Below are positions 44,079 through 52,788 of a stretch of DNA of 64,000 nucleotides, piece after piece. The stretch is taken from the NCBI GenBank assembly GCA_016463365.1, contig JAEMRJ010000001.1, forward strand, positions 7,320 through 71,319, written 5' to 3'. Below the pieces are notes generated by a model. It did no database searches, had not been told where the DNA came from, and worked only from the letters and a program-made list of their open reading frames with translations. A program made the position numbers and the translations under genes. Each line of letters starts with the position of its first letter. Position 1 is the first letter of the stretch. Source of the DNA: Thermoleophilaceae bacterium. Lineage in GTDB: Bacteria > Actinomycetota > Thermoleophilia > Solirubrobacterales > JACPNS01.

Positions 44079-44135
44079 CGCGCTGACGCGCGCCGGCTGA
44101 CTGGCAAGAGACAGGCAACCGATTAGGAGCAGACC

Positions 44136-44480
44136 ATGAAAGTCCTCATCTGCGGATCCCGCAACTGGCCGACCGCGCGCAACAGCGAAATCACCGAACG
44201 CATCGACCAGCTGCAAACAGGCGACACAGTGATCGCTGGCGCGGCCAAGGGCGTTGACTCACTGGCGGCCGAACACGCGCGGGGGAGGGGCCTCACAGTC
44301 GAAGAGTTTCCTGCTGATTGGGACGCTCACGGAAAGTCGGCAGGCTTCAAGCGCAACGTCGAGATGCTGAATCAACGCCCTGACCTCGTGATCGCATTCC
44401 AGCACAACGACTCGCCTGGGACAAGCCACACGATCGAGCAGGCGTTCCGTCGCGGGATCAAGACGGAGGTCGTTCGATGA
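44136..44480 (+). CDS. YspA-type SLOG protein (DUF2493-like)
   Basis: 114 residues: MKVLICGSRNW, then TVIAGAAKGVDSLAAEHARG and a PDLVIAFQH strand match the small Rossmann SLOG proteins often labelled DUF2493, which are related in fold to DprA and are thought to bind nucleotide-derived ligands. It is the third DprA-related fold in the window. Common in phages and plasmids. Ribosome site AGGAGCAG. Overlaps the next gene by ATGA. Confidence 0.8.
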   Translation: MKVLICGSRNWPTARNSEITERIDQLQTGDTVIAGAAKGVDSLAAEHARGRGLTVEEFPADWDAHGKSAGFKRNVEMLNQRPDLVIAFQHNDSPGTSHTIEQAFRRGIKTEVVR

Positions 44481-44668
44481 GCCCCGCCGAAACAAAGCGC
44501 TTCCACATTCACCGCGACAACGTCACCCCGCAAACCACCTTCAAGCGGGATGACCTTCTCGAACCGTTCGGCTCTTCGCTTCGACACTTGAAGACCGAGA
44601 GCGACGTCGAGATCGCGACACGCGCCTTCCGCCTCGGCCTCATCGCCGCCGAGCGCAACAACCACTAG
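44477..44668 (+). CDS. Small unknown protein
   Basis: 63 residues, charged, no motif. Its ATG overlaps the SLOG gene stop (ATGA), so expression is probably coupled. Ends before a short hairpin (GCCGCCCCACGGGCGGCC). Confidence 0.5.
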   Translation: MSPAETKRFHIHRDNVTPQTTFKRDDLLEPFGSSLRHLKTESDVEIATRAFRLGLIAAERNNH

Positions 44669-44720
44669 CCGCCCCACGGGCGGCCGGCCTGCGTGAGCAA
44701 GCAAACAGAAGGAGCTGCTC

Positions 44721-44981
44721 ATGCAGACGAAGGTGGTGAACAAGCGCGGCGGCGCAAGTTACGACGTCTACGTCGGACGCCCGACCAAATGGGGAAACCC
44801 ATTTCGTGCGGGGATCGACGGAACACGAGAAGAAGTCGTCGCGATGTACGAGGAGTACCTAAAGCTCCGGCCCGACCTGATGGCCGCGCTCGGAGAACTC
44901 AAGGGAAAACGCATCGCTTGTTGGTGCGCTCCGCTGAGTTGTCACGCGGACGTACTCGCTGAGTACGCAGACCGCGCGTAG
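44721..44981 (+). CDS. DUF4326-family small protein
   Basis: 86 residues with the VGRPTKWGNPFR motif, EEVVAMYEEYL helix and CWCAPLSCHADVLAEY, the hallmark of proteins labelled DUF4326, common on phages and plasmids and of unknown biochemical role. The Cys/His residues suggest metal binding or redox use. Preceded by GAAGGAGCTG. Confidence 0.8.
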   Translation: MQTKVVNKRGGASYDVYVGRPTKWGNPFRAGIDGTREEVVAMYEEYLKLRPDLMAALGELKGKRIACWCAPLSCHADVLAEYADRA

Positions 44982-44995
44982 AACAAAACGTTGAC

Positions 44996-45027
44996 ACCCC
45001 GCCCGGCGCGAGAGCCCGGGCGGGGGA
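44996..45027. terminator. Strong GC hairpin
   Basis: ACCCCGCCCGG-8-CCCGGGCGGGG forms a stem of about ten pairs in a 214-base gap behind the DUF4326-type gene; no T-tract. Probably a high-GC terminator. Confidence 0.5.
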
Positions 45028-45195
45028 CACGGCGACCGGAATCACCCGCGCCCTCCTGTCCTCAACTGGCCCTCCCTCCAGTTGCAGCGCGCAGGTCTCC
45101 GGTTCGCCTCATCTTGCAGAACCAGGACATCACCACCTACGCCGCAGCGCGGCGCGATCCAAGGTTCGAAATCCAAACCCGAAGGAGACACGACC

Positions 45196-45600
45196 ATGCC
45201 CGAAAGCCCGACACTTTTCGTTCAGCTCGCGCCCGAGACGGCCCGCCACTTTGCAACCGGCGACGTCGCCTTCGAAGGCACGCGCCACCAGGTCCACCTG
45301 CTCGCAGCCTGCAGGCGCGCCGAGCGCGGCCACCGCGCCAAGATCGACGCGCCCCTCTGGGACGTGGAGCTCCCTCGCCGCACCGTCGAGGCGCTGATCG
45401 ACAACCCCACGCAGGACCGCAGCAGCGTCTTCCACCACCAGCTCGTCAAGGCCTGCCGCAAGCTCGCCAACGCCGCCGACGGCATCAACGACAACCCGCC
45501 ATGCCAACTCTGCGGTGGCAGCTACGCCCACCAGTTCTTCATGGACGGCTTCTGGGCACACGACCTCTGCATGGACAAGCGCTGGGAGAACGCAGCCTGA
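45196..45600 (+). CDS. Unknown 134-residue protein with C-terminal Cys pair
   Basis: Starts behind GAAGGAGACAC. A His/Arg-rich helical body is followed by CQLCGGSYAHQFF and a second Cys (DLCMDKRW), which may form a small zinc site. No family recognised. Confidence 0.6.
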   Translation: MPESPTLFVQLAPETARHFATGDVAFEGTRHQVHLLAACRRAERGHRAKIDAPLWDVELPRRTVEALIDNPTQDRSSVFHHQLVKACRKLANAADGINDNPPCQLCGGSYAHQFFMDGFWAHDLCMDKRWENAA

Positions 45601-45604
45601 TCTT

Positions 45605-45641
45605 GGTACGGGCGAACCGAGTTCGCCCGCGGCCGAGGCCA
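45605..45641 (+). repeat. GGTAC-led GC hairpin
   Basis: GGTACGGGCGAACCGAGTTCGCCCGCGG forms a GGGCGAA-4-TTCGCCC stem starting like the elements at 15589 and 22258, again in the leader of a gene. This is a looser third member of that possible family. Confidence 0.3.
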
Positions 45642-45668
45642 TAAGCAAACGACACTGGAGAGACGCCA

Positions 45669-46139
45669 ATGAGCATCCGAGCCAACATAGCTTTTCGCAC
45701 GCCCGGCCCCATCGAGGAGAAGCACCTCGACACCATGTCGCGAGTCCTCTCCCGCCAGTTCGGCCGCGAGTCCTTCCACTCGAGCGACGAGTACATCCAA
45801 CTGCTGACCCCCATCCGGAACCCAACTGTGATCGGCCCGATGGAACGCGACCTCGCGATCGAGTTCGCCAACAGCGACTTCCTTTACGACGTCTACACGA
45901 CCCGATGCTTCTGGGACTTCGATTACCTGCGCGGCGACTTCGGCGCCCAGCTCGACTGGATGAAGGCACTCAAGATCGCCTTCCCGACCATCCAAGTTTT
46001 CTACTACGGAGGCGACGCTCAGAGCACGCCGTGGAAGCCGATCCTCCCGTCCGAGATCACCGATCTCCGCGAGTCCTATCTCCATCAAGCGATCAGCGAT
46101 GGCATCGGGTATGACGCGAACCTGAGGGCCGGCCGATGA
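45669..46139 (+). CDS. Unknown 156-residue protein
   Basis: A soluble, aromatic-rich alpha/beta protein (FLYDVYTTRCFWDFDYLRGD, IQVFYYGG). Ribosome site TGGAGAGA. Ends with TGA overlapped by the next ATG. No family recognised; composition looks like a well-folded globular protein. Confidence 0.65.
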   Translation: MSIRANIAFRTPGPIEEKHLDTMSRVLSRQFGRESFHSSDEYIQLLTPIRNPTVIGPMERDLAIEFANSDFLYDVYTTRCFWDFDYLRGDFGAQLDWMKALKIAFPTIQVFYYGGDAQSTPWKPILPSEITDLRESYLHQAISDGIGYDANLRAGR

Positions 46140-46249
46140 TCCGCCGCCTGTGCAACATGACTATCTCGCCGTGGTACATCGCAAGCGTCTTTGGCGCGCT
46201 CTTTGGATACTCCGTCCTCGCCGCAATCGCCGCCGCGATCTTCTCCTGA
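46136..46249 (+). CDS. 37-residue membrane peptide
   Basis: Starts by ATGA overlap with the preceding stop. IRRLCNMTISPWYIASVFGA onward: residues 12-36 form one membrane helix. Small membrane proteins on plasmids may modify entry exclusion or act as toxins, but nothing specific supports either role. Confidence 0.5.
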   Translation: MIRRLCNMTISPWYIASVFGALFGYSVLAAIAAAIFS

Positions 46250-46261
46250 AAGGTCCCGACG

Positions 46262-46405
46262 ATGAGCCGCCTGACCACACCCGAAAAAGTGTCTTTGACC
46301 TTCGCCTACGCCTCCGCCGCGCTGGCCGCGAGCGAGTCCGCAGTGTTCATTTTCTTCGCCGCCAGAAGCGTCTTCGGCGCCCGCAAATCGGCCCGCTCGC
46401 GCTGA
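46262..46405 (+). CDS. 47-residue membrane-associated peptide
   Basis: MSRLTTPEKVSLTFAYAS opens a frame with an Ala-rich helix (about 12-35) and a strongly basic C-terminus (ARKSARSR). It follows the 37-residue membrane peptide by 12 bases; the ribosome site is weak (AAAGG). A pair of tiny membrane proteins just upstream of the relaxase region. Confidence 0.45.
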   Translation: MSRLTTPEKVSLTFAYASAALAASESAVFIFFAARSVFGARKSARSR

Positions 46406-46420
46406 CCTCAAAAGGACCCC

Positions 46421-46708
46421 ATGCCTGAACTTTCTGACAAGCAACTCGACGAACTTCTCGACGCAATTGACTCGATGCCGACCCCCAGCTTCTACCCGCC
46501 CCAAGCGCGGGAGGCTGGCGAGCCTTTCATCGAGCGCCACCGCATCGCCTTCGACGAAATCGTCTTCACCGTCTGGCACGCAGACGTTCCGATCGCCGTC
46601 AACCTCGACGCGAACTACAAGGCGGCCGACCAATACCTCGACCACTTGGACAAGGTCGGCTTGGCCTATCCGCCGCCCTCGTCCTCGCAATCAAAAGCCA
46701 CTGACTAG
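46421..46708 (+). CDS. Unknown 95-residue acidic protein
   Basis: Begins PELSDKQLDELLDAIDSM, an acidic helix; ends with strands and a helix (DEIVFTVWHADVPIAVNL). An AAAGGA ribosome site is five bases before the ATG. No family recognised. Confidence 0.6.
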   Translation: MPELSDKQLDELLDAIDSMPTPSFYPPQAREAGEPFIERHRIAFDEIVFTVWHADVPIAVNLDANYKAADQYLDHLDKVGLAYPPPSSSQSKATD

Positions 46709-47120
46709 CCCGGCCTTCGAGCCGGCAAGTCGGGGGGCTGGCTAGGTGGTCTGAGAGCCGGGGGAGAGTTCGGGATTCTCAGCGTGGCCAGATCCGGCAG
46801 AGCAGCCGGCAAGCGCGCCGACCAGCGCCGGGGAACTTCGTCGCCCTGGCTGGCGCGCGCCTCCGGCGCAAGTTGTTGTCCCCGCCGACTCGCCGCAACC
46901 GCCGACCCGCCGCGGGCGCAAAAAGATTCAGCAAGACCGCAAGAACCAGCATCGAGCAAATCGAACTGGAAATCGACGAGACAGACGAAACAGACCGACA
47001 AGCGACCAACGGAACGAAAAAGCAAGAAGGAGGAACGAAAACCGCATAGGTAAGCGAATAGAGACGGCAAAAAGCAAAAAGAGCACTACACACGGATGCA
47101 CCCTCCGGGTGGCGGACTGA
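46709..47120. other. Gap upstream of relaxase; candidate oriT region
   Basis: About 410 bases with no firm gene. The first 200 contain GC dyads. From about 46915 to 47095 the plus strand is A-rich and almost free of T, a strong strand asymmetry unlike the rest of the window; one frame through it would encode a Lys/Glu-rich peptide but lacks an ATG or GTG start. A CACCCTCCGGGTG dyad follows at 47098. Location next to a MobF relaxase makes it the best oriT candidate, though no nic-site consensus is recognised. Confidence 0.35.
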
Positions 47121-47180
47121 AATTTCTTTCAAAAACTCGATGACAGGGGGCTCGATTTCTCCCACTTACCAATTAGAACG
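47121..47180 (+). promoter_or_regulatory. Promoter element P5 (GATGACAG-N13-TCCC type)
   Basis: A/T tract, GATGACAG (47139-47146), 13 bases, TCCC (47160-47163), ACTTAC, then TTAG four bases before the relaxase ATG. Closest in sequence to P2 around the GGCTCGATTT spacer. The leader would be under ten bases, with no room for a ribosome site. Confidence 0.8.
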
Positions 47181-50100
47181 ATGGTTTCCCCTGGACGAGT
47201 AACAGCGCAGTCGATCGACTACTACAGCGACAAAGTCGCCTCGAGCGCCGAGGAGTATTTCTCCGGTCGCGGCGAAGCGGACGGCACTTGGCTGGGCAGC
47301 GGCGCACTGAAACTCGGCCTAAAAGAAGAGTTCGTTTCACAAAAAATGTTTGAAACGATCTTCAGCGGCAAGACGCCAAAGGGCGAATATCTCGCCGATC
47401 ACTTCTCCCGCAAAACGGTTCTGGCGGTCGACATGACGTTCTCCGCGCCCAAGTCGGTTTCGGTTCTATGGGCGCTCGCGCCGGCCCGGATCCGGCACGA
47501 AATCGAGGCCGCGCATGAGGCTGCAGTCCAGGCCGGTTTCGCCCATTTGGAGCGCGAGTGTGCGTGGGGCAGGCAAGGCAAGGGAGGCGTTCGCAAGGTC
47601 GAGGGGCAGGGGCTCACGGCCGCCGCATATCGCCACCGCACCTCTCGCGACGCGGACCCTCAGCTCCATACTCACGTTCTAGTTGCGAACTTTGTTGAGT
47701 TCCCTGACGGCACTTACGGCTCGCTCGATACGGCGCGTTTCTGGCACCAGGCGCCGACGCTCACGGCGCTCTACCACCGCGAGCTGCGCAAGGAGATGAC
47801 GCAGCGTTTGGGGGTCGGTTGGGGGGAGGCAAAACACGGCATGGCAGACATCGCCGACTTCCCTTCTGAGCTGAAAGAACTGTTCTCAAAAAGGCACCAG
47901 CAGATCGTCCGCGCCGCTGGCGATTTCGGCCGCGACAACCCCTGGACTCGGCAACTCCAAACGATCCTCACCCGCCGCTCGAAGAAGGTCGCAAAACACA
48001 AGATGTTTGACGACTGGACCGAGGAAGCGGCGGCCGCCGGATACCAGCCTGCCGACGTCCTCGCGCTCTGCCATCGGGCCAAGCTCGCCACCGCGACAGC
48101 CCCTCAGATCGCCGCGGCGATCTCGAAGATTCAGAGCAGCGAAATGCTTGTCAGCTCGTCGGCCCACTTCGGCCGCCGCCACGTAATCGCGCTCTTCGCG
48201 CAAGAGCTTCCGGCGAACCTTTCCAACGAAGACGTGACACGGCTCGCAGACGAATTCATCGGCAGCCAGCTCGTCACTCTGACGCCCGGGGGAGAGTCTG
48301 CCGCGACGCACCTGACCTCACACATGAAGGCCGGCGACACGCCGCTCACCACACCTGAGATGTACGCAATCGAGCAGCGCGCAATGAGCGTCGTTCGTGA
48401 CGGAGTCCACCAGTCGAAGATTCGCCTCACCGCCGAAGAGATCGAAGACGGACTCCGTCGCCACGCGCCGGCGACTCTCGGCGAAGACCAGCGCGCGATG
48501 ATCGAACACATTCTCGGATCGGGCAACGTCGTCGACTGCGTAGTCGGTGACGCAGGCACCGGCAAGACATTCTCGTTCGACATCGCCCACAAGATCCTCG
48601 CCGAACACGGATTCAAAATGGGAGGCGGAGCACTCGCGGCCGTCGCCGCCCAGGAGCTCTCGGAGAAGGCGAGCATGAACTCTTCAACGATCGCTTCGAT
48701 CCTCTGGAACATCGAACATCAGAACAAGCGGTTCCTGAACAACCTGCCAGACATTCTCGTGATCGACGAGGCGGCGATGGTCGGCACGAAGGCGGCCGGC
48801 AAGCTGATCGACTTCTGCGACGAACACGACATGAAGCTCATTCTTGTTGGCGACGCCAAGCAGATTCCGGCGATCGAGGCGGGCGGAATGTTCTCGATGA
48901 TCGACAGCGAAATCGGATCGGCGCGCCTTTACGAGAACTACCGCCAACGCGGAAACGCCGCGCACGTCGAACTCGTCAACGAGTGGCGCGACGGCCACGC
49001 CGGCGTCGCCCTCGAACTCGCCGACCAGCTCGGCCAGCTGAACATCGCCGGCACCGAGTCGGAAATGCTCGAGCAGATGATGGGGGACTGGGCAGCTGAT
49101 CCGCACCGCGCAGAATCCGTGATGATCGCCGTCCGCCACGTCGAGGTCCGCGCGCTCAACAAGGCGGCGCAGCAGGCACGCCTCGAGGCCGGCGAGATTG
49201 ACGGCAAGCACGTAAAGACAAATCTCTACAACTTCCACGTCGGCGACCAAATCCGGTGCAAGGCGCGCGACGAAGATCGCCTCGTCCACAACGGAACCGA
49301 TGGCACAGTCGTCAAGGTCAACCGTCTTCTCAAGAGCGTCACGATCCAGACTTCGGACGGCCGCCGCGTCGACCTCCCGCGCGAATACGTCAGCGACCCC
49401 GAAAAGTTCCAGCTCGGCTACGCGCTCACCGCCGCGTCGGTCCAGGGCGCGACTTTCTTCAACGCCTACGTCGCGCTCTCGGCGAGCATGAACCGCGAGG
49501 TCGCATACACCGCCAACAGCCGCGCGACCAACGCGACGCACCTCTACACCTACACCGATGATCCGTTCGAGAACCACGCGGGCTTTGAGCCCGACAAGGA
49601 TTATGAGCCGCTCCAGCACCTCGTCGAGGCGCTCCAACGTTCGAGCGCGCAGCTGGCTGCGACCGCACTTGGCGAAGAGGACGACTACTGCAACTACAGC
49701 GTCGAGGAAATCCAAGAAGCGATCGACGAGCACCATGACCACATGACGCGCGACGTCATCACTCAGTACGACGCAGCGCTCGAGGAGTCGCCGGTCGACG
49801 AGCTGCCCGATGACATCTTCATTGATCCGGCGATCGTTCGCGATTGGGCAGAGCAACACCCCGACCTCGCGCGCACCTACCAAAACCTCCGACTCGAACT
49901 CTCGATGCGCGTCCGTCAGGAGGCTGCCTTCGCAAGCGTCACGCCTCCGGCCTGGGCGATCGCAGAGCTTGGCCCCGTCCCCGATTCTCCGATCACCCGC
50001 ACCTACTGGCGTGAGGGCTACAAGCACATCGCCCGCCACCGTGTTCGCTTCGGACTGACTGAGCACGAGCTGGCCTACGGCGCGAACGCGACCTCGCTCG

Positions 50101-50198
50101 AAGAGAAGCGCAGCGCCAAGCTCGCTAAGGGGCGCGCAAGCGACACCCGCCAACAGGTCCGAGATGCGGCGACAGAAATCAAGGGCGCGGCGCTCTAA
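47181..50198 (+). CDS. MobF-family relaxase-helicase (TrwC/TraI type)
   Basis: 1005 residues. The N-terminal relaxase has Tyr14/Tyr15 (DYYSDK) as the candidate nicking tyrosine and the metal site His152, His163, His165 (HTH), with the same spacing as the three His of TrwC. A RecD-like helicase follows with P-loop GDAGTGKT near 455, VIDEAAM near 526 and VGDAKQIPAI near 556. It nicks oriT, binds covalently to the strand and unwinds it, and should be delivered by the VirD4 protein at 1.6 kb. It is behind P5 with a near-leaderless start. Length is normal for the family; the C-terminal region is acidic. Confidence 0.93.
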   Translation: MVSPGRVTAQSIDYYSDKVASSAEEYFSGRGEADGTWLGSGALKLGLKEEFVSQKMFETIFSGKTPKGEYLADHFSRKTVLAVDMTFSAPKSVSVLWALAPARIRHEIEAAHEAAVQAGFAHLERECAWGRQGKGGVRKVEGQGLTAAAYRHRTSRDADPQLHTHVLVANFVEFPDGTYGSLDTARFWHQAPTLTALYHRELRKEMTQRLGVGWGEAKHGMADIADFPSELKELFSKRHQQIVRAAGDFGRDNPWTRQLQTILTRRSKKVAKHKMFDDWTEEAAAAGYQPADVLALCHRAKLATATAPQIAAAISKIQSSEMLVSSSAHFGRRHVIALFAQELPANLSNEDVTRLADEFIGSQLVTLTPGGESAATHLTSHMKAGDTPLTTPEMYAIEQRAMSVVRDGVHQSKIRLTAEEIEDGLRRHAPATLGEDQRAMIEHILGSGNVVDCVVGDAGTGKTFSFDIAHKILAEHGFKMGGGALAAVAAQELSEKASMNSSTIASILWNIEHQNKRFLNNLPDILVIDEAAMVGTKAAGKLIDFCDEHDMKLILVGDAKQIPAIEAGGMFSMIDSEIGSARLYENYRQRGNAAHVELVNEWRDGHAGVALELADQLGQLNIAGTESEMLEQMMGDWAADPHRAESVMIAVRHVEVRALNKAAQQARLEAGEIDGKHVKTNLYNFHVGDQIRCKARDEDRLVHNGTDGTVVKVNRLLKSVTIQTSDGRRVDLPREYVSDPEKFQLGYALTAASVQGATFFNAYVALSASMNREVAYTANSRATNATHLYTYTDDPFENHAGFEPDKDYEPLQHLVEALQRSSAQLAATALGEEDDYCNYSVEEIQEAIDEHHDHMTRDVITQYDAALEESPVDELPDDIFIDPAIVRDWAEQHPDLARTYQNLRLELSMRVRQEAAFASVTPPAWAIAELGPVPDSPITRTYWREGYKHIARHRVRFGLTEHELAYGANATSLEEKRSAKLAKGRASDTRQQVRDAATEIKGAAL

Positions 50199-50201
50199 GC
50201 G

Positions 50202-50900
50202 ATGGAACAGTCCTACACCGTTCCCGAGGGAGTCGCCGCGATCACCGTTCACGCAAAGACCGCTCCCGGCAAACCGCACATTCCCGAGTACAGCAAGCCC
50301 CACGCCATCACGCTCGACGTATTCCAGATCAATGCGGCCGACGTCATGTTCCAATCGACCATTAGGTTCGAGGGCGAAGAGGGCCTGCTCGACGCCCACA
50401 AACTGATCGAACGCTCCGGTTGGAAGCTCCTGGCCTTCAACGCGTTCAACTTCGACTATCGGATTCTCTCCGGGCAGATTGACGTCGCTGAGTATCTGCC
50501 ACGAACGATCGACGTTTTCTACGGACTCTGGAACCTCATCAATTCCGACTCGATTGCCAAGACCGGCAAAGCCCTGACCAGCGCCGGTGACCTTCGCTTT
50601 GTCAACTTGTTTATCGAGAACGTGGCGGACCACTCGCCGCGGCCGCGGCAACGCGGCGAAGACTTGATGCTCCTCTGGCTTCAGATCATGCGAAGCAACG
50701 AAGTCCGCGCCGGCGGGCGAACGTTCAAACTCACGCGCGCGGCCGGATTGCGCTTGATCGGAGCCACGCCCTACTTTGAAGACGCCCGTGGCTGGGCAGA
50801 TGAGCTGATCGAGAACGGCTCGCTGCTCGGCAGCCCAGCTCGAGGCCACGAGAAAGAACGCGACGCCGTCTTTCTCAAGCGTTACCGGCACTACCGCTGA
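50202..50900 (+). CDS. DEDD-exonuclease-like protein
   Basis: 232 residues, three bases after the relaxase stop, so co-transcribed. The segment GWKLLAFNAFNFDYRIL resembles the ExoII motif (N-x3-F-D) of DnaQ-type 3'-5' exonucleases. Preceding ITLDVFQINAAD could be a degenerate ExoI, where the usual DxE has lost its Glu. The final His/Asp motif is not clear. It may be an active or inactive nuclease linked to relaxase function; assignment tentative. Confidence 0.45.
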   Translation: MEQSYTVPEGVAAITVHAKTAPGKPHIPEYSKPHAITLDVFQINAADVMFQSTIRFEGEEGLLDAHKLIERSGWKLLAFNAFNFDYRILSGQIDVAEYLPRTIDVFYGLWNLINSDSIAKTGKALTSAGDLRFVNLFIENVADHSPRPRQRGEDLMLLWLQIMRSNEVRAGGRTFKLTRAAGLRLIGATPYFEDARGWADELIENGSLLGSPARGHEKERDAVFLKRYRHYR

Positions 50901-51109
50901 CGGCCCAGACGCACCAGGGGAGGGGGGAAGCTTGTTTGGCTTATCGCACGGCTTGTCCGCCAAGGCCGAGCGTTGTCGCCGCTGCGCGGCGAGCCTTGGC
51001 TCCCGGCGCCGTGCGGACGGCAGGGGGGACAAGAGAGCAACGGCATCACCCGCCGTCGCCCGCCCGGCGAGACCAACTGCTCACACCCTCTTCACCGAAA
51101 GCTCGCAAC

Positions 51110-51490
51110 ATGCAGAAGATCCATATGCGCTGCCCCGTACTCGTCGACATCGTCTTTGACGTCGCCGAGGACGCGATCGAGAAAGTCACGCTGACTCAGC
51201 CCGGCCTCTCCAAGTACGAAGCGATCGACAGCCCTCCGCCGACGCCGCGCCAACTGCTCAAGATCGCCGACTGGGCCTGGGAAGACTTCGCGTTTGAAAC
51301 CGACGAGAGCGACTGCTCACTGTTTCACGTCGCCGGCCGAGACATCAAGACCGGACTCAAGGTCGAGCTCTTTGTCAGTTCCAGTGAAGCCACGATCGCC
51401 GAGGCCAAAGCAGCGGTCGTGTACGCGATTCAACACAGCAGCCAGTTGGTCGACGCGAAGGCGACCCTTCGCACGAACTCCGATGCCTGA
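51110..51490 (+). CDS. Unknown 126-residue protein
   Basis: ATG at 51110 is the first methionine after a 209-base hairpin-rich gap; a longer frame from 50936 is rejected as repeat sequence. Soluble beta/alpha protein (VLVDIVFDVAEDAIEKVTL). It overlaps the next gene by eight bases. No family recognised. Confidence 0.6.
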   Translation: MQKIHMRCPVLVDIVFDVAEDAIEKVTLTQPGLSKYEAIDSPPPTPRQLLKIADWAWEDFAFETDESDCSLFHVAGRDIKTGLKVELFVSSSEATIAEAKAAVVYAIQHSSQLVDAKATLRTNSDA

Positions 51491-51929
51491 GAACGCGAAC
51501 ACCAAAGTAACTGAAGAGTGGACCTACGCCGGCCGCCGCATCGGGCTCGCAAACAACCTCCTATTCACCTGGCTCGACGCAAAGGGGGAGGAGCGCGTCT
51601 TCTCCAAGCTCAAGCACCACGCCCTCGCCGGCGTTTACGAGATCGACGTCGATCGCGACGAGGAGGGCGCATTCCGCGGCGCCTACTTCGCGAGCCTCCA
51701 TTTCGTCAAGCGACTCAGCGTTGACGACGATCCTCGCGTGTCCTCCTGGCTCGTCGAGGACCGCGCCGCCTTTGAAGCCGACGAGCAGCGCAAATTCGAG
51801 GCCCGCGCCAAACGCGACGACCAGCTGCCTCACCTCACGCTCGAGCAACTACGCGACCACGCGCGCGAGCACTTGACCCCGCGCCAGCGCACCGCCCTCA
51901 CGGCCTGGCTCATCAACTACATCCGATGA
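51483..51929 (+). CDS. Unknown 148-residue protein
   Basis: Begins PENANTKVTEEW; the middle has beta-strands (GVYEIDVDRDEEGAFRG) and the C-terminus a charged helix pair (HLTLEQLRDHAREHLTPRQ). Coupled to both neighbours by overlaps. Unknown. Confidence 0.6.
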   Translation: MPENANTKVTEEWTYAGRRIGLANNLLFTWLDAKGEERVFSKLKHHALAGVYEIDVDRDEEGAFRGAYFASLHFVKRLSVDDDPRVSSWLVEDRAAFEADEQRKFEARAKRDDQLPHLTLEQLRDHAREHLTPRQRTALTAWLINYIR

Positions 51930-52750
51930 CAGCGACACTCGACACATCCACTCCAGTCGTCCTGCCCTGCGCAGATCCTCCAGCCGCCGTCACGTTCGAG
52001 ATCCTTGACGCCTACGACGGTTCACTCAGCTGGGTTCAGGAACCCTTGGCTCACGTCTATGTCTATGTAGGCGAAGAGCAGCTCGATTCCCTGTTTGTTT
52101 ATCTCGGCAGCACGATCCTCGAGTTCTTTACGCCGCCCGAAGGTGTTGTCGTACCGCCAGCTGCGCTGGCGGCGGCCGACGCGCAAGCGCAAAAGGAGAT
52201 CCGCGCGATGTGTGAGTCAATCGACTTCATGCTTGAGCCGGCCCTCGACTCCACCTGGAAGGACGTTCCAAACGACCGCGGGTTTTGCCTGCCGTGCAGA
52301 GACAGCGTCGAACCGAAGTACATCTGGGACGACGCAACCCAGGGGGGAGGCGCCGAGCGCCGCAAACTCCTCGAGTTCGCCTTTGACCCGCGCAACAACC
52401 TCCTAGTCAGCCGCTTTGATCCAGCTCAAGACCATTGGCGCATTGAGTCACCGGAACTCTCCTACGAGATCCGTATTCGGCCAAAGACGGGCGAGATCCG
52501 CGTCACCGCCAAGCGCGGCCACTATGAAATCGCAAGCGAACACTTTGACGCCAGCGATCCGGAACTTGAACCCTTCGCCGATCCCGTAACCATCTCGGGG
52601 CTTCCTGGCGCTGACACGACCCGCGCGATCGTCCGTAGCTGCGCGAAAGCGATTAGGCACGGCAAACTGACAAGAGAGACCGAGCGCACAATCACGTCAC
52701 CTCGCGCCCCACAACTACTTACCAACCCCGCCGCGGCGGCCGACAACTAA
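51926..52750 (+). CDS. Unknown 274-residue protein
   Basis: Starts by ATGA overlap. Acidic and strand-rich, with a FCLPC pair near residue 120 and RIRPKTGEIRVTAKRG strands. No family recognised. It ends 38 bases before the next gene. Confidence 0.6.
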   Translation: MTATLDTSTPVVLPCADPPAAVTFEILDAYDGSLSWVQEPLAHVYVYVGEEQLDSLFVYLGSTILEFFTPPEGVVVPPAALAAADAQAQKEIRAMCESIDFMLEPALDSTWKDVPNDRGFCLPCRDSVEPKYIWDDATQGGGAERRKLLEFAFDPRNNLLVSRFDPAQDHWRIESPELSYEIRIRPKTGEIRVTAKRGHYEIASEHFDASDPELEPFADPVTISGLPGADTTRAIVRSCAKAIRHGKLTRETERTITSPRAPQLLTNPAAAADN

Positions 52751-52788
52751 CCAGTCAGCGATCCGCGGCCAATGACTGTCTTAATCCC

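Noticed and set aside
48684..51032. 782-codon open frame antisense to the relaxase gene
   Set aside because: It mirrors the relaxase coding phase; such long antisense frames are expected in high-GC genes with G/C third positions, and no motif or ribosome site supports it.
51925..51932. Sixth GATGACAG
   Set aside because: It overlaps the start codon of a coding gene and is not followed by TCCC at the 13-base spacing, so it is a coincidence.
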